Shown: positions 43,448 through 56,243, counted from the first letter of the stretch. The stretch is DNA of 64,000 bases from an uncultured Stenotrophomonas sp. (GCF_913778665.1 NZ_CAJYVQ010000002.1:682001-746000); one strand, 5' to 3'. Numbers and translations are program-made. Notes: a model not told the origin generated them from the letters alone.

Positions 43448-44074
43448 ATGTTCTCTCTGCAGACCATTTTCGGTTCCGGCAAACAGTTCTACACCCTGCT
43501 TGATGAGGCCGCCGTCGCGGCGTCCGACGCCGCCAAGGCGCTGCATTCCATGCTGCGCGAGGCCGATCGCCAGCCCGCGCTGGACGCCTTCAAGCTGGCC
43601 CGCCTGCGCGAGCGCGCGGCCTCGGACAAGATCAGCCAGGCGCTGGTGGACAGCTTCATGACCCCGATCGAGCGCGAAGACATCGAAGCGCTGGGCTCGG
43701 CCCTGTACAAGATTCCCAAGCAGATCGAGAAGTTTGCCGATCGCTATTCGTTGGCTACGACCCACCTGGAGCACATCGACTTCGCGCCGCGCGCGGCGAT
43801 GCTGGAACAGGCGGCGGGCGTGGTAGTGGAGATGGTGGCCGACCTGCGCCACATGAACCTGGACCGGATGACCGCGCTGAACGAGAAGCTTCGCTCGCTG
43901 GAGAACGAGGCCGACCGGCTGATGCTCGAGCTGTACCGCGACATCTATTCCGGCCGCCTGGACAACCTGCAGATGTTCCTGCTGAAGGAATTCTTCGAGA
44001 TCCTGGAAAAGGCCATCGACCGTTGCCGCGAGGCCGGCGTGGTGGCTTACCAGATCGTGTTGAAGAACAGCTGA
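43448..44074 (+). CDS. PhoU-like (DUF47) regulator of phosphate uptake
   Basis: 208-residue DUF47 (TIGR00153) protein, all-helical, with PhoU-like repeats. Conserved pieces are HIDFAPRAAMLEQAAG and ALNEKLRSLENEADRLMLEL. It is placed 13 bases before the Pit transporter gene; DUF47 and Pit genes are very often adjacent and the DUF47 protein is thought to regulate Pit. Confidence 0.9.
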   Translation: MFSLQTIFGSGKQFYTLLDEAAVAASDAAKALHSMLREADRQPALDAFKLARLRERAASDKISQALVDSFMTPIEREDIEALGSALYKIPKQIEKFADRYSLATTHLEHIDFAPRAAMLEQAAGVVVEMVADLRHMNLDRMTALNEKLRSLENEADRLMLELYRDIYSGRLDNLQMFLLKEFFEILEKAIDRCREAGVVAYQIVLKNS

Positions 44075-44087
44075 CGGACGCCGCCGC

Positions 44088-45209
44088 ATGTTGACCCTTG
44101 TCCTGGTGGTGATCCTGGCCGCACTCGTCTTCGAGTTCATCAACGGCTTCCACGACACCGCCAACTCCATTGCCACCGTGGTCGCGACCAAGGTGCTCTC
44201 GCCCGGCTGGGCGGTGATGCTGGCCGCCTTCATGAACCTCATCGGTGCGCTGACCGGCACCGCGGTGGCGTTGACCATCGCTTCGGGCCTGCTCAACACC
44301 AACGTGGTCGAGGTCACCCCGCAGGTGATCCTGTGCGCGCTGCTGGGCGGCATCATCTGGAACCTGATCACCTGGTGGAAGGGCCTGCCATCCTCATCCT
44401 CGCATGCGCTGATCGGTGGCCTCTGCGGCGCCGGCCTGGCCGCGGCCCACAACAACTGGGACGCGCTGATCTGGTCCGAGCGCCTGGGCAGCTGGGCGCA
44501 GAACAAGGGCCTGCTGTGGAAGGTGTTCGTGCCGATGATCACCTCGCCGATCGCCGGTTTCCTGCTTGGCATCGTGGTGATGGTGCTGCTGTGGGGCCTG
44601 ATCGCCGGCCTGGCCAAGATCGGTGGTGCCATCGGTCGCCTGGCCCGTCCGCGCATCGTCAATGCGTTCTTCGGCAAGGCCCAGATCGCCTCGGCGGCCT
44701 ACATGGGCTTCGCCCACGGCCATAACGATGCGCAGAAGACCATGGGCATCATCGCCATGACCCTGATCGGCGCCGAAGCCACCGGTGCGTTGAACGACCT
44801 GCCGTCGTGGCTGGCCTTCATGCACCCCGACGCGCACGCCGGTGACGGCATCGCGATGTGGATCGTGCTGACCTGTGCGGTGGTGATGGCTGCCGGTACC
44901 GCTTCGGGCGGCTGGAAGATCATCAAGACCCTGGGCCACAAGATGGTCAAGCTGCACCCGATCCACGGCTTCGCCGCGGAGACCAGCTCGGCCACGATCC
45001 TGACCTTGGCTGCCCACTTCGGCATGCCGGTCTCGACCACGCACAGCATCTCCACCGCGATCATGGGCGTGGGCTTCGCCAAGAACCCGCGATCGCTGAA
45101 GTTCGGCGTGATCGAGCGCATCGTCTGGGCCTGGATCCTGACCATCCCGGCGGCAGGTGGCTGTGCGTACCTGATCCTGAAGCTGTTCGAGCTGTTCGGC
45201 TGGACCTGA
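44088..45209 (+). CDS. Pit-type inorganic phosphate transporter
   Basis: 373-residue inner-membrane low-affinity phosphate/metal transporter of the PiT family. About ten helices and the two PiT repeat motifs GFHDTANSIATVVAT (near residue 20) and GHNDAQKTMGIIA (near 210) are visible. It forms an operon with the DUF47 gene and ends in a strong terminator. Confidence 0.93.
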   Translation: MLTLVLVVILAALVFEFINGFHDTANSIATVVATKVLSPGWAVMLAAFMNLIGALTGTAVALTIASGLLNTNVVEVTPQVILCALLGGIIWNLITWWKGLPSSSSHALIGGLCGAGLAAAHNNWDALIWSERLGSWAQNKGLLWKVFVPMITSPIAGFLLGIVVMVLLWGLIAGLAKIGGAIGRLARPRIVNAFFGKAQIASAAYMGFAHGHNDAQKTMGIIAMTLIGAEATGALNDLPSWLAFMHPDAHAGDGIAMWIVLTCAVVMAAGTASGGWKIIKTLGHKMVKLHPIHGFAAETSSATILTLAAHFGMPVSTTHSISTAIMGVGFAKNPRSLKFGVIERIVWAWILTIPAAGGCAYLILKLFELFGWT

Positions 45210-45236
45210 TCTGCACGCACACGTTGCACAAAAAAA

Positions 45237-45263
45237 GCCCGCCGTATTCCGGCGGGCTTTTTT
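45237..45263 (+). terminator. Rho-independent terminator after the phosphate transporter
   Basis: Stem GCCCGCCG/CGGCGGGC with a short TATTC loop, flanked by A and T runs. It would work on both strands. Confidence 0.85.
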
Positions 45264-45292
45264 CATGGGCAGATCATTCTTCCGTATCAAGC

Positions 45293-45312
45293 GTGTCGAC
45301 CAAGGTCGACAC
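45293..45312. repeat. GTGTCGAC hairpin
   Basis: Perfect 8-base arms GTGTCGAC and GTCGACAC around CAAG. The form is that of a SMAG-like small palindrome. Confidence 0.65.
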
Positions 45313-45364
45313 CCACCAGAGCAGTGCACGACGCCGTTCCGACAGTTCGCGGAGATCTGTCGAA

Positions 45365-45466
45365 GGCGGGGTGGGGCCGGTTGTGGGGGTGTCCGCGGCA
45401 TGGATGCCGCGGCCAAGCCCCCAGGGACGGGTTTACGGCGTCCCCCGCAACCGGCCCCACCCCGCC
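45365..45466. repeat. 102-base nested inverted repeat
   Basis: Outer arms of 25 bases (45365-45389 and 45442-45466) match at 24 positions, with GGCGGGGTGGGGCCGG in the left arm. Between them is a second hairpin, CCGCGGCA/TGCCGCGG at 45393-45412. It forms a cruciform-capable, very stable structure. Confidence 0.8.
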
Positions 45467-45540
45467 CAACCACGGAAAGCCCGCATTTGCCCTTGCCGTT
45501 GCCGTCAGCGGGTGCCGGGCCGCAGGCCCGGCCGCCCCCC

Positions 45541-47034
45541 TCAATTGCGCTGGAACAGCGCCTGCACATCCTTGCGGAACGCCGCCTGGCTGTCGGCGCG
45601 GCTGTAGAACATGTGCCCGCCCGGATAGCTGCGCACCTGCACCCGGTTCGGGTTGCTGCCCATCGCCGGCATCTGGTCCACGGTCAGGATCGAACCCATG
45701 AACGGGCACGACAGGTCGTTCCAGCCATGCACGATCAGCACCTGCAGATTCGGGTCGATCGCCACCGCCTGGCGCAGCTGGGTCACCGCGCCCTGACGCA
45801 GCTCGCCGTTGCGGTCCCACAGCCGGTTCACCTCGTAGTTCAGCGCCTGGTAGCGCGCATCCACCTTCCAGCCGACCACGCGCGTTACGAAGTCGACCAT
45901 CGCGGTGGTGGTCGGCGCGATGATGCTGTCCAGCAGCGGATCGTTGGCGCGCTGCTCCGGATCGTTCGGGAACGGATCGAAGGCGGTCACGTTGGAATCG
46001 TAGCGGCTGCCCAGCGTGCCCTTGTCGCGGAACACCTCGCGCAGGTAGGCCTGGGTTTCCAGGCGGCCGCCGGCACGGCGCACGAATTGCGGGTCCAGTC
46101 CGGTCAACTCGGTCACCCGGCGCAGCATCGCCTCGGTCGCCTGCGGGTCGCTGCGGCCCTTCATCAGCGCGTTGGCATAGTCCCCGCGGGTGTACTCGAC
46201 CACCTCGCGCATCGCCTCGTCGGTCAGCTTGCCCTGGCGCTCCAGGTGCGCTGCAGCGATCGACGGCAGCGTCTGCATCCACGCCATCGGCGAAACGTCG
46301 GCGTTGTCCTCCAAGGTCGGGCTCAGGTAGGGCGAGACCAGCACCAGACCGTTCATCGCCACGCCCAGCCGGGTCTGCAGGAAGTGGGTGATGCGCGGGC
46401 CGCGATAACCGCCGTAGCTCTCACCGGTCAGGTACTTGCGCGAGGCCATGCGCTGGTTGCGCAGCAGCCAGTCGTAGATCGAGCGCGACAGGTATTCGAT
46501 ATCGGCGCCGGGGTTGTACAGCTGCTTCTTCGCTTCGTCGTCGCCGATGCGGGCGCGGCTGAAGCCGGTACCGACCGGATCGATGAACACCAGGTCGGTG
46601 AAGTCCAGCCAAGTGCCCGGGTTGTCATGCAGCGTGGCCGGTGCCGACGCGCTGTCACCCTCCGAACCGAAGGTCACCACTTTGGGGCCGATCGCGCCCA
46701 TGTTGAGGTAGACCGACGAGGCGCCGGGGCCGCCGTTGAGCGCGAAGGTAACCGGCCGGTCCTTGCCCGGCATGGTGTAGGCGGTGAACACCACGTCGGC
46801 GATCACCTTGCCCTTGTCATCGCGCACCGGCAGGGTGCCGACCGTGGCAGTGTAGTCGAGGCTGCGTCCGGCCAGGCGCATGCTCTGGCGGACTGAGGCG
46901 TCGGCCGGCAGCGCGGGCGCCTCGCTCTTGTCATCCTTCGGATCGGGCTTGGCGTCGGCCGGTGCGGCCAGCACGCTGGCAGGGGCGATGAGCAGGCCGA
47001 CGCAGAGCGCGGCAGTGTGCAGCAGGGACTTCAT
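45541..47034 (-). CDS. S10 serine carboxypeptidase-like secreted peptidase
   Basis: 497-residue peptidase of the S10 family with a Sec signal peptide (MKSLLHTAALCVGLLIAPAS). The catalytic Ser lies in GESYGGYRG near residue 207, after the substrate-binding GGPGASSVYLNMG. The Asp is likely in NDLSCP and the His in YPGGHMFYSR near the C-terminus. Length is typical. It acts in the periplasm or outside. Confidence 0.92.
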   Translation of the reverse strand: MKSLLHTAALCVGLLIAPASVLAAPADAKPDPKDDKSEAPALPADASVRQSMRLAGRSLDYTATVGTLPVRDDKGKVIADVVFTAYTMPGKDRPVTFALNGGPGASSVYLNMGAIGPKVVTFGSEGDSASAPATLHDNPGTWLDFTDLVFIDPVGTGFSRARIGDDEAKKQLYNPGADIEYLSRSIYDWLLRNQRMASRKYLTGESYGGYRGPRITHFLQTRLGVAMNGLVLVSPYLSPTLEDNADVSPMAWMQTLPSIAAAHLERQGKLTDEAMREVVEYTRGDYANALMKGRSDPQATEAMLRRVTELTGLDPQFVRRAGGRLETQAYLREVFRDKGTLGSRYDSNVTAFDPFPNDPEQRANDPLLDSIIAPTTTAMVDFVTRVVGWKVDARYQALNYEVNRLWDRNGELRQGAVTQLRQAVAIDPNLQVLIVHGWNDLSCPFMGSILTVDQMPAMGSNPNRVQVRSYPGGHMFYSRADSQAAFRKDVQALFQRN

Positions 47035-47143
47035 GGCACCGTATCGGCAGCGGAAGGGGGCTCCGATGCTAGGCGGGTAATGCCCGGGCCGTATGTGTCC
47101 AAAGGCATGGCCACGAGCTGCAACGGCTTGCGGCCAGATTGGG

Positions 47144-47722
47144 TCAAGCGGGCAGGGCGGTTGTCGCCTCGTCGTCAGCCAGCAGGCCGTAGACGGCCGA
47201 GTCCGAAAGTTCGCCCTGGATGCGCCAGCGCTGGCGCAGCACCCCCTCGCGGTGGAAGCCGAGGCGGTCAAGCACGCGGGCCGACGGCACATTGCGCGGG
47301 TCGATCTCGGCCTCGATGCGGTGCAGGTGCAGGGTTCGGAACAGATAGGCCAGCGTCTGCTGCAGGGCCTCATGCATGTAGCCCTGGCCTTGGCGGTCGG
47401 GTGCCAGCAGATAGCCGATCTCCGCCCGCGCAGCGTCACGATCGATGGCAAACACCACACAGATGCCCAGCAGCGGTCCGTCCAATGATTCGCGCACGGC
47501 CAGCTTCAGCTGGGTACCGATGGCGTGCGCGGCAAGATCGTCGTCGATCTGTTCGCGGGCCTCGGCCGGACGTGTCCAGGCCGGGTGGTTCCACCAGCGC
47601 ATCACCTCCGGGTCGGATTGCAGCGTGAACAGCGCGGCGGCGTCGTCACGGCGGATCGGGCTCAGGACCAGCCGGGCACTGTGCAGCGGCAGGTCGGGGA
47701 ACAGCAGCGAGTGGCTGGCCAA
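47144..47722 (-). CDS. GNAT-family (RimJ/RimL-like) acetyltransferase
   Basis: About 190-residue acetyltransferase of the RimJ/RimL type, with PLHSARLVLSPIRRDDAAAL at the N-terminus, acetyl-CoA motif YLLAPDRQGQGYMHEALQQ and VPSARVLDRLGFHREGVL at the C-terminus. The start is doubtful: there is no ATG at the right place, and TTG 47722 gives the family-like length. Substrate unknown. Confidence 0.82.
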   Translation of the reverse strand: MASHSLLFPDLPLHSARLVLSPIRRDDAAALFTLQSDPEVMRWWNHPAWTRPAEAREQIDDDLAAHAIGTQLKLAVRESLDGPLLGICVVFAIDRDAARAEIGYLLAPDRQGQGYMHEALQQTLAYLFRTLHLHRIEAEIDPRNVPSARVLDRLGFHREGVLRQRWRIQGELSDSAVYGLLADDEATTALPA

Positions 47723-47805
47723 TACGATGGTCCACGCGGGTGGACGCGCATTATGGCGCCGCCGGGTTTGCCGATGGCGGCGGGATGGGGCCGGGCGCCC
47801 GAACC

Positions 47806-47834
47806 GGTAGTGCCGGCCAGCAGCCAGCACTACC
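47806..47834. repeat. GGTAGTG palindrome downstream of parE
   Basis: GGTAGTG at 47806-47812 pairs with CACTACC at 47828-47834, with CCGGCCAGCAGCCAG between. It has SMAG form and lies 12 bases after the parE stop, between parE and the acetyltransferase gene. Confidence 0.6.
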
Positions 47835-47845
47835 AGAGGCTGCGG

Positions 47846-49735
47846 TCAGACTTCGAGCGAGGCGAGGTCGCCCTTCGATTCCAGCCAGCCCTTGCGGTCG
47901 GAGGCGCGCTTCTTGGCCAGCAGCATGTCCATCAGCGAGCTGGTCTGTTCGCGGTCGTCCACGGTCAGCTGTACAAGGCGCCGCGTATCCGGGTGGATGG
48001 TCGACTCACGCAGCTGCGGCGGGTTCATCTCGCCGAGGCCCTTGAAGCGGGTCACGTTGATGGCGCCCTTGATCTTCTCGCGTTCGATCTTGTCCAGCAT
48101 CGAGCGCTTTTCTTCCTCATCCAGCGCGTAGAACACCTGCTTGCCCACGTCGATGCGGAACAGCGGCGGCATCGCCACGAACACGTGGCCGGCATCGACC
48201 AGCGCCGGGAAATGCTTCAGGAACAGTGCGGTCAGCAGCGTTGCGATGTGCAGGCCGTCCGAGTCGGCGTCGGCCAGGATGATGACCTTGCCGTAACGCA
48301 GGCCGCTGATGTCATCCTTGCCCGGGTCGCAGCCGATGGCGATGGCCAGGTTGTGCACTTCTTCCGAGGCCAGCACGCTGTTGGACGAGACCTCCCAGGT
48401 GTTCAGGATCTTGCCGCGCAACGGCATGATGGCCTGGAAGTCCTTGTCGCGCGCCTGCTTGGCACTGCCGCCTGCCGAGTCGCCCTCCACCAGGAACAGC
48501 TCGGTACGCGACAGGTCCTGGCTGATGCAGTCGGCCAGCTTGCCGGGCAGCGCCGGACCCTGGGTGACCTTCTTGCGGACCACCAGCTTCTCGGTCTTCA
48601 GGCGTGCGCTGGCGCGCTCGATGGCGATCTGCGCGATCTTCTCGCCCAGTTCCACGTTCTGGTTCAGCAGCAGGCTGAACGCATCGTGGGCGGCGCCTTC
48701 AACGAAACCGGCGGCCTGGCGCGAGGACAGGCGTTCCTTGGTCTGGCCGCTGAACTGCGGGTCGGTCATCTTCAGTGACAGCACGAACGACACGCGGTCC
48801 CAGACGTCTTCCGGGGCCAGCTTGACGCCACGCGGCAGCAGGTTGCGGAAATCGCAGAACTCGCGCAGCGCTTCGGTCAGGCCGGTACGCAGGCCGTTGA
48901 CGTGGGTGCCGTGCTGCGCGGTGGGAATCAGGTTGACGTAGCTTTCCTGCACCAGTTCACCTTCCGGCAGCCAGGCCACGGCCCAGTCCACCACCTCGGT
49001 GTCCTTCTTCAGGTTGCCGACGAACAGGTCGGCCGGCAGCGATTCGCGCTCGCCCAGTTCCAGCTTCAGGTAATCGCGCAGGCCGTCTTCGTAGTACCAG
49101 GTATCGACTTCGCCGGTGGCTTCGTCGGTCAGCTTGACGGTCAGGCCCGGGCACAGCACCGCCTTGGCGCGCAGCAGGTGCTTGAGCGCGCGCACAGCGA
49201 ACTTCGGCGTATCGAAGTACTTCGGGTCCGGCCAGAAGCGCACGCGGGTACCGGTGTTCTTCTTGCCGACGCTGCCGACCACTTCCAGCGGGGTGGCGCG
49301 GTCGCCGTTGCGGAAGGTGATGCGGTGCTCGGCACCGTCGCGCTTGATGTGCACTTCCACCAGGGTCGACAGCGCATTGACCACGCTGACGCCGACGCCG
49401 TGCAGGCCGCCGGAGAAGGTGTAGTTGTTGTTGCTGAACTTGCCGCCCGCATGCAGGCGGGTGAGGATCAGTTCGACGCCCGGGATCTTCTCTTCCGGAT
49501 GGATGTCCACCGGCATGCCACGGCCGTCATCGCTGACCTCCACGCTGCCGTCCTTGTACAGGGTGATTTCGATCGAGCGGGCGTGGCCGGCGAGGGCCTC
49601 GTCCACCGAGTTGTCGATCACTTCCTGCGCCAGGTGGTTCGGGCGCGCGGTGTCGGTATACATGCCGGGACGGCGCTTGACCGGGTCAAGGCCGGACAGG
49701 ACTTCAATATCGGCGGCGTTATAGCGGGCGTTCAT
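47846..49735 (-). CDS. parE: DNA topoisomerase IV subunit B
   Basis: 629-residue ATPase subunit of topoisomerase IV, which separates daughter chromosomes. GHKL ATPase motifs include VDEALAGHARSI and DDGRGMPVDIH, with GGLHGVGVSVVNALS near residue 108. The TOPRIM domain carries EGDSAGGSAKQARDK (near 415) and ADADSDGLHI. The length and motifs distinguish it from GyrB (about 800). The parC partner is outside the window. Confidence 0.96.
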   Translation of the reverse strand: MNARYNAADIEVLSGLDPVKRRPGMYTDTARPNHLAQEVIDNSVDEALAGHARSIEITLYKDGSVEVSDDGRGMPVDIHPEEKIPGVELILTRLHAGGKFSNNNYTFSGGLHGVGVSVVNALSTLVEVHIKRDGAEHRITFRNGDRATPLEVVGSVGKKNTGTRVRFWPDPKYFDTPKFAVRALKHLLRAKAVLCPGLTVKLTDEATGEVDTWYYEDGLRDYLKLELGERESLPADLFVGNLKKDTEVVDWAVAWLPEGELVQESYVNLIPTAQHGTHVNGLRTGLTEALREFCDFRNLLPRGVKLAPEDVWDRVSFVLSLKMTDPQFSGQTKERLSSRQAAGFVEGAAHDAFSLLLNQNVELGEKIAQIAIERASARLKTEKLVVRKKVTQGPALPGKLADCISQDLSRTELFLVEGDSAGGSAKQARDKDFQAIMPLRGKILNTWEVSSNSVLASEEVHNLAIAIGCDPGKDDISGLRYGKVIILADADSDGLHIATLLTALFLKHFPALVDAGHVFVAMPPLFRIDVGKQVFYALDEEEKRSMLDKIEREKIKGAINVTRFKGLGEMNPPQLRESTIHPDTRRLVQLTVDDREQTSSLMDMLLAKKRASDRKGWLESKGDLASLEV

Positions 49736-49908
49736 CTATCTTTCTAAAGCGCGGAGCGACGCGCAAGTGTGCGGTCTGTGCGGCGAATTTGCACGCCTGC
49801 GGTTCAGCCTCGGCGGCAGGGAGGGGGTAAAATGGCAGTTGCTGGAATCTGGACGCCGGCGACCCCCGTTGGATCGAAACGTCCTAGCCATACCGCGAGG
49901 AGGACCTC

Positions 49909-50142
49909 ATGAAGAAGTTGCTGACCATTGCGATCCTGGCCGCTGCCGCCGTTGCAGTGCCGCTGGTGATGGCGCAGAACGCCGGCCAGCCGGCCCCGCA
50001 GCAGGGCGACCAGGCCGACAGGGCGCAGGCCGAAGCTGATGCCAAGGCCAAGCGCCGTGCCCAGGCCAATGCCGAAATGAAGGCGCAGGGCCAGCCGGCC
50101 CCGCAGAAGGAAGAGGAAGAAGAGGCGCGCAAGAAGAAGTAA
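49909..50142 (+). CDS. Small periplasmic Gln/Ala/Lys-rich protein
   Basis: 77-residue protein with a signal peptide (MKKLLTIAILAAAAVAVPLV) cut after MAQ, then a low-complexity highly charged body (QPAPQQGDQAD, ADAKAKRRAQANAEMKAQG, KEEEEEARKKK). A very strong GAGGAGGA ribosome binding site precedes it. No family recognised. It might associate with the envelope or nucleic acid; this is inference. It ends in a terminator. Confidence 0.7.
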   Translation: MKKLLTIAILAAAAVAVPLVMAQNAGQPAPQQGDQADRAQAEADAKAKRRAQANAEMKAQGQPAPQKEEEEEARKKK

Positions 50143-50188
50143 CGCTTCTGCCCTCTGAAGCCCTTGCCACAAGGGATTCGCCCCCCGA

Positions 50189-50215
50189 CGCCCCGCTCAG
50201 CGGGGCGTTTCTTTT
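50189..50215 (+). terminator. Terminator after the small periplasmic protein
   Basis: Stem CGCCCCGC/GCGGGGCG with a TCA loop, then a T-rich tract. Confidence 0.8.
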
Positions 50216-52207
<1,992 letters not shown>

Positions 52208-52214
52208 CTTGTGA

Positions 52215-52234
52215 ATGGGGGCTTCGGCCCCCAT
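52215..52234 (+). terminator. Hairpin between pyrG and kdsA
   Basis: Perfect stem ATGGGGGC/GCCCCCAT with a TTCG loop but no T-tract. It may attenuate or process the transcript rather than end it. Confidence 0.5.
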
Positions 52235-52296
52235 CCTGCATGCTTCAACCCCCAGCGCACCGGCCCGGCCGGTGCTGCGGACAACAAGGAAACGCC

Positions 52297-53127
52297 ATGA
52301 AACTGTGTGGATTCGAGGTCGGGCTGGACCAGCCCCTGTTCCTGATCGCCGGCCCCTGCGTGATCGAGTCGATGCAGCTGCAGCTCGATACCGCCGGCAA
52401 GCTGAAGGAGATCACCGACAGGCTTGGCGTCAACTTCATCTTCAAGTCGAGCTTCGACAAGGCCAACCGCACCTCGGGCACCGCCTTCCGCGGCCCGGGC
52501 ATGGAAGAGGGCCTGAAGGTCCTGGCCGAAGTGAAGAAGCAGATCGGCGTGCCGGTGCTGACCGACGTCCACGAATACACCCCGATGGACGAAGTGGCCT
52601 CGGTCGTGGATGTGTTGCAGACTCCGGCGTTCCTGGTCCGCCAGACCGACTTCATCCGCAAGGTGTGCTCGGCCGGCAAGCCGGTCAACATCAAGAAGGG
52701 CCAGTTCCTGGCACCGTGGGACATGAAGCCGGTCGTCGAGAAGGCCAAGGCAACCGGCAATGAGCAGATCATGGTCTGCGAGCGCGGTGCCAGCTTCGGA
52801 TACAACAATCTGGTCAGCGACATGCGTTCGCTGGCAGTGATGCGTGAGACCGGTTGCCCGGTAGTATTCGACGCCACCCATTCGGTGCAGCTCCCGGGCG
52901 GGCAGGGCACCAGTTCGGGCGGCCAGCGCGAACACGTGCCGGTGCTGGCCCGTGCTGCCGTAGCGGTGGGCATTTCCGGCCTGTTCGCCGAGACCCATCC
53001 GGACCCGTCCAAGGCCCTGTCCGATGGCCCCAATGCGTGGCCGCTGGACCAGATGGCAGCTTTGCTCGAGACCCTGATGGAACTCGACGCGGTGACCAAG
53101 AAGCACGGCTTCTCGCGCTTCGCGTGA
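52297..53127 (+). CDS. kdsA: 2-dehydro-3-deoxyphosphooctonate aldolase (Kdo-8-phosphate synthase)
   Basis: 276-residue enzyme condensing phosphoenolpyruvate with arabinose-5-phosphate to give Kdo-8-phosphate, the source of Kdo for lipid A-core. Conserved parts are [22 protein letters not shown] and [13 protein letters not shown]. The stop overlaps the GTG of the following membrane gene. Completes the Kdo route with kdsB at 9682. Confidence 0.96.
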   Translation: MKLCGFEVGLDQPLFLIAGPCVIESMQLQLDTAGKLKEITDRLGVNFIFKSSFDKANRTSGTAFRGPGMEEGLKVLAEVKKQIGVPVLTDVHEYTPMDEVASVVDVLQTPAFLVRQTDFIRKVCSAGKPVNIKKGQFLAPWDMKPVVEKAKATGNEQIMVCERGASFGYNNLVSDMRSLAVMRETGCPVVFDATHSVQLPGGQGTSSGGQREHVPVLARAAVAVGISGLFAETHPDPSKALSDGPNAWPLDQMAALLETLMELDAVTKKHGFSRFA

Positions 53128-53471
53128 GCCAGGACCCGTGGCGGGCGCTGGAGAGCCAGCGCCGCCGCCGGCGCTGGGGGCAGTGGCCGTGGGGCGTAAT
53201 CGCGCTGGGCCTGGCGGTGATGTGCTGGGTGGGGCTGTTCGGCCTGGTGCTGGTCGGTGCCGCGTCGATGCGCCCCCCCGGTGATGGCAGCAGTGCCGTG
53301 AACCTGAAGCCGTACCTGTTCACGCTGCTGCTCGGCGAGTTGCTGGGCGCCTGCGCAGGCGCGGTTGCCGCCGTGCTGGGCTGGCGGCTGAATCGCGGCA
53401 AGGTCGCTGCTGCGCTGGCGGTGGTCCTGCTCTCGCTATGGCTGGGCGTGCTGTTGCACGACCTGTTCTGA
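53124..53471 (+). CDS. Small hypothetical membrane protein A
   Basis: 115-residue protein starting with GTG that overlaps the kdsA stop (GTGA). Three hydrophobic segments at about 22-45, 60-80 and 90-112. It shares order and motif with the next gene, notably RRWG near the start and MRPPGDG versus FAPPGDG in the middle, so the two are probable tandem duplicates. Function unknown. Confidence 0.65.
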   Translation: MSQDPWRALESQRRRRRWGQWPWGVIALGLAVMCWVGLFGLVLVGAASMRPPGDGSSAVNLKPYLFTLLLGELLGACAGAVAAVLGWRLNRGKVAAALAVVLLSLWLGVLLHDLF

Positions 53472-53800
53472 TGAATACGATGCTGATGCCACGCGGCCGG
53501 CGCTGGGGCCTGATCGCCCTGCTGCTGGCCGTTGTTGCCTGGGCGAGCCTCGTCGCGGGCGTGCTGGCCTTTGCCGCCAGCTTCGCGCCGCCCGGCGATG
53601 GCAACCATGGCGTGCGGGCCATGCAGTACTGGATTCTGTCCGCACTGGTCGTGCTGGGACTGTCGTTCGGCGGCAGCGTGGTGGCGATGGTGCTGGCTTG
53701 GCGCCAGCAGCGTGGCACCGTGTGGGCTGCCTTGGCCGGTGGCCTGCTGGTGGTGATGGTGTCGCTGATCCTGATGGTGGCCGGGGCCAGTTGGGGCTGA
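53471..53800 (+). CDS. Small hypothetical membrane protein B
   Basis: 109-residue protein with three hydrophobic segments, adjacent to its probable paralogue at 53124 and to eno. The shared PPGDG motif and the RRWG start support common origin. The stop of gene A overlaps its ATG. No assigned role. Confidence 0.65.
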   Translation: MNTMLMPRGRRWGLIALLLAVVAWASLVAGVLAFAASFAPPGDGNHGVRAMQYWILSALVVLGLSFGGSVVAMVLAWRQQRGTVWAALAGGLLVVMVSLILMVAGASWG

Positions 53801-53843
53801 CGCCGCGCGTGCCATTTGGCAAGCGGCGGGCAGCCGGGGATAA

Positions 53844-55190
<1,347 letters not shown>

Positions 55191-55194
55191 GCCG

Positions 55195-55548
55195 ATGCGC
55201 GACTGGCGCTGGATGCTGCTGGTGCTGGCCTTGTTGCTGGGCTGGCTGCAGTACCGCTTCTGGTTCGGTCCGGGCAATTCGGGCGAAGTGATGATGCTCG
55301 AAGCCCAGGTGGCCAACCAGGAGCGGGACAATGAGGGCCTGCAGCAGCGCAACGATGCGCTGGCTGCGGAAGTGAAGGACCTCAAGGAAGGCCAGTCCGC
55401 CATCGAGGAACGCGCGCGCAGCGAGCTGGGCATGATCAAACCCGGCGAGAAGTTCTACCGCGTGGTCGAGGATGCGCCGGTGCCTCCGGCGCAGCCGGCC
55501 GCCAGCGTCGGTGCGCAGGTTGGCGAACACCCGGCGGACGTGCCATGA
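55195..55548 (+). CDS. ftsB: Cell division protein FtsB
   Basis: 117-residue bitopic membrane protein: membrane helix at about 5-20, then a coiled coil at about 30-70, and a C-terminal FtsB region ([18 protein letters not shown]). FtsB bridges FtsL and FtsQ in the divisome. The C-terminus has a Pro/Ala-rich extension. It is coupled to ispD by ATGA. Confidence 0.9.
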   Translation: MRDWRWMLLVLALLLGWLQYRFWFGPGNSGEVMMLEAQVANQERDNEGLQQRNDALAAEVKDLKEGQSAIEERARSELGMIKPGEKFYRVVEDAPVPPAQPAASVGAQVGEHPADVP

Positions 55549-56243
55549 GCGCGGCGATCTGGGGGGTGGTTCCTGCCGCTGGGCGTGGCACCCGCTTCGG
55601 TGCGCCGTTGCCCAAGCAGTACCTGCAGGCGGGCGGGCAGATCCTGCTTGCCCACACCCTCGACGCGCTGCTGGCACACCCGGCCGTGGCTGGGGCGATG
55701 GTGGTGATCGGGCCGGACGATGCCGATTGGCCAGGCTGGAACGACTGGGCCGGCAAGCCGGTGCTGACCTGCATCGGCGGCGCGACCCGTGCCGCGTCGG
55801 TGCTGGCTGGCCTGCAGGCGCTGCCGGAGTCGGTGCGCGCCGATGATTTCGTGCTGGTCCACGACGCGGCGCGGCCCAACCTGTCGCTGGCCGACCTCGG
55901 CCGCCTGCTTGAGGTCGGTCGTGCCGATCCGGTCGGCGCGATCCTGGCCGCGCCGGTGCGCGATACGCTCAAGCGTGCTGGTGATGACGGTGGCATCGAT
56001 GGCACCGAGCCACGCGAACGCCTGTGGCGCGCGCTGACCCCGCAGCTCTTCCGCCGTCACCAGCTCAGCCGCGCATTGTCCGAGGCCGCGGCCGCCGGTG
56101 TCGACGTCACCGACGAGGCCATGGCCATGGAGCGCCAGGGCCAGCGCCCGCTGCTGGTGGAAGGCAGCGAGGACAACTTCAAGGTCACCACCCCGGCCGA
56201 TCTGGACCGGTTCGAATTCGTACTTTCCCGCCGCGCTGGCTGA
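55545..56243 (+). CDS. ispD: 2-C-methyl-D-erythritol 4-phosphate cytidylyltransferase
   Basis: 232-residue enzyme of the non-mevalonate isoprenoid pathway that couples CTP to MEP. Motifs: [11 protein letters not shown] near the start, HDAARPNLS near residue 104 and [11 protein letters not shown] near 186. Coupled to ftsB, and followed 34 bases later by ispF. Confidence 0.95.
   Translation: MSAAIWGVVPAAGRGTRFGAPLPKQYLQAGGQILLAHTLDALLAHPAVAGAMVVIGPDDADWPGWNDWAGKPVLTCIGGATRAASVLAGLQALPESVRADDFVLVHDAARPNLSLADLGRLLEVGRADPVGAILAAPVRDTLKRAGDDGGIDGTEPRERLWRALTPQLFRRHQLSRALSEAAAAGVDVTDEAMAMERQGQRPLLVEGSEDNFKVTTPADLDRFEFVLSRRAG

Larger units (their letters stand above)
45264..45540. other. Intergenic repeat region
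   Basis: The 330-base space between the phosphate transporter and the S10 peptidase has no gene. It holds the terminator, a small hairpin at 45293-45312 (GTGTCGAC/GTCGACAC) and a long inverted repeat at 45365-45466. Confidence 0.7.
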
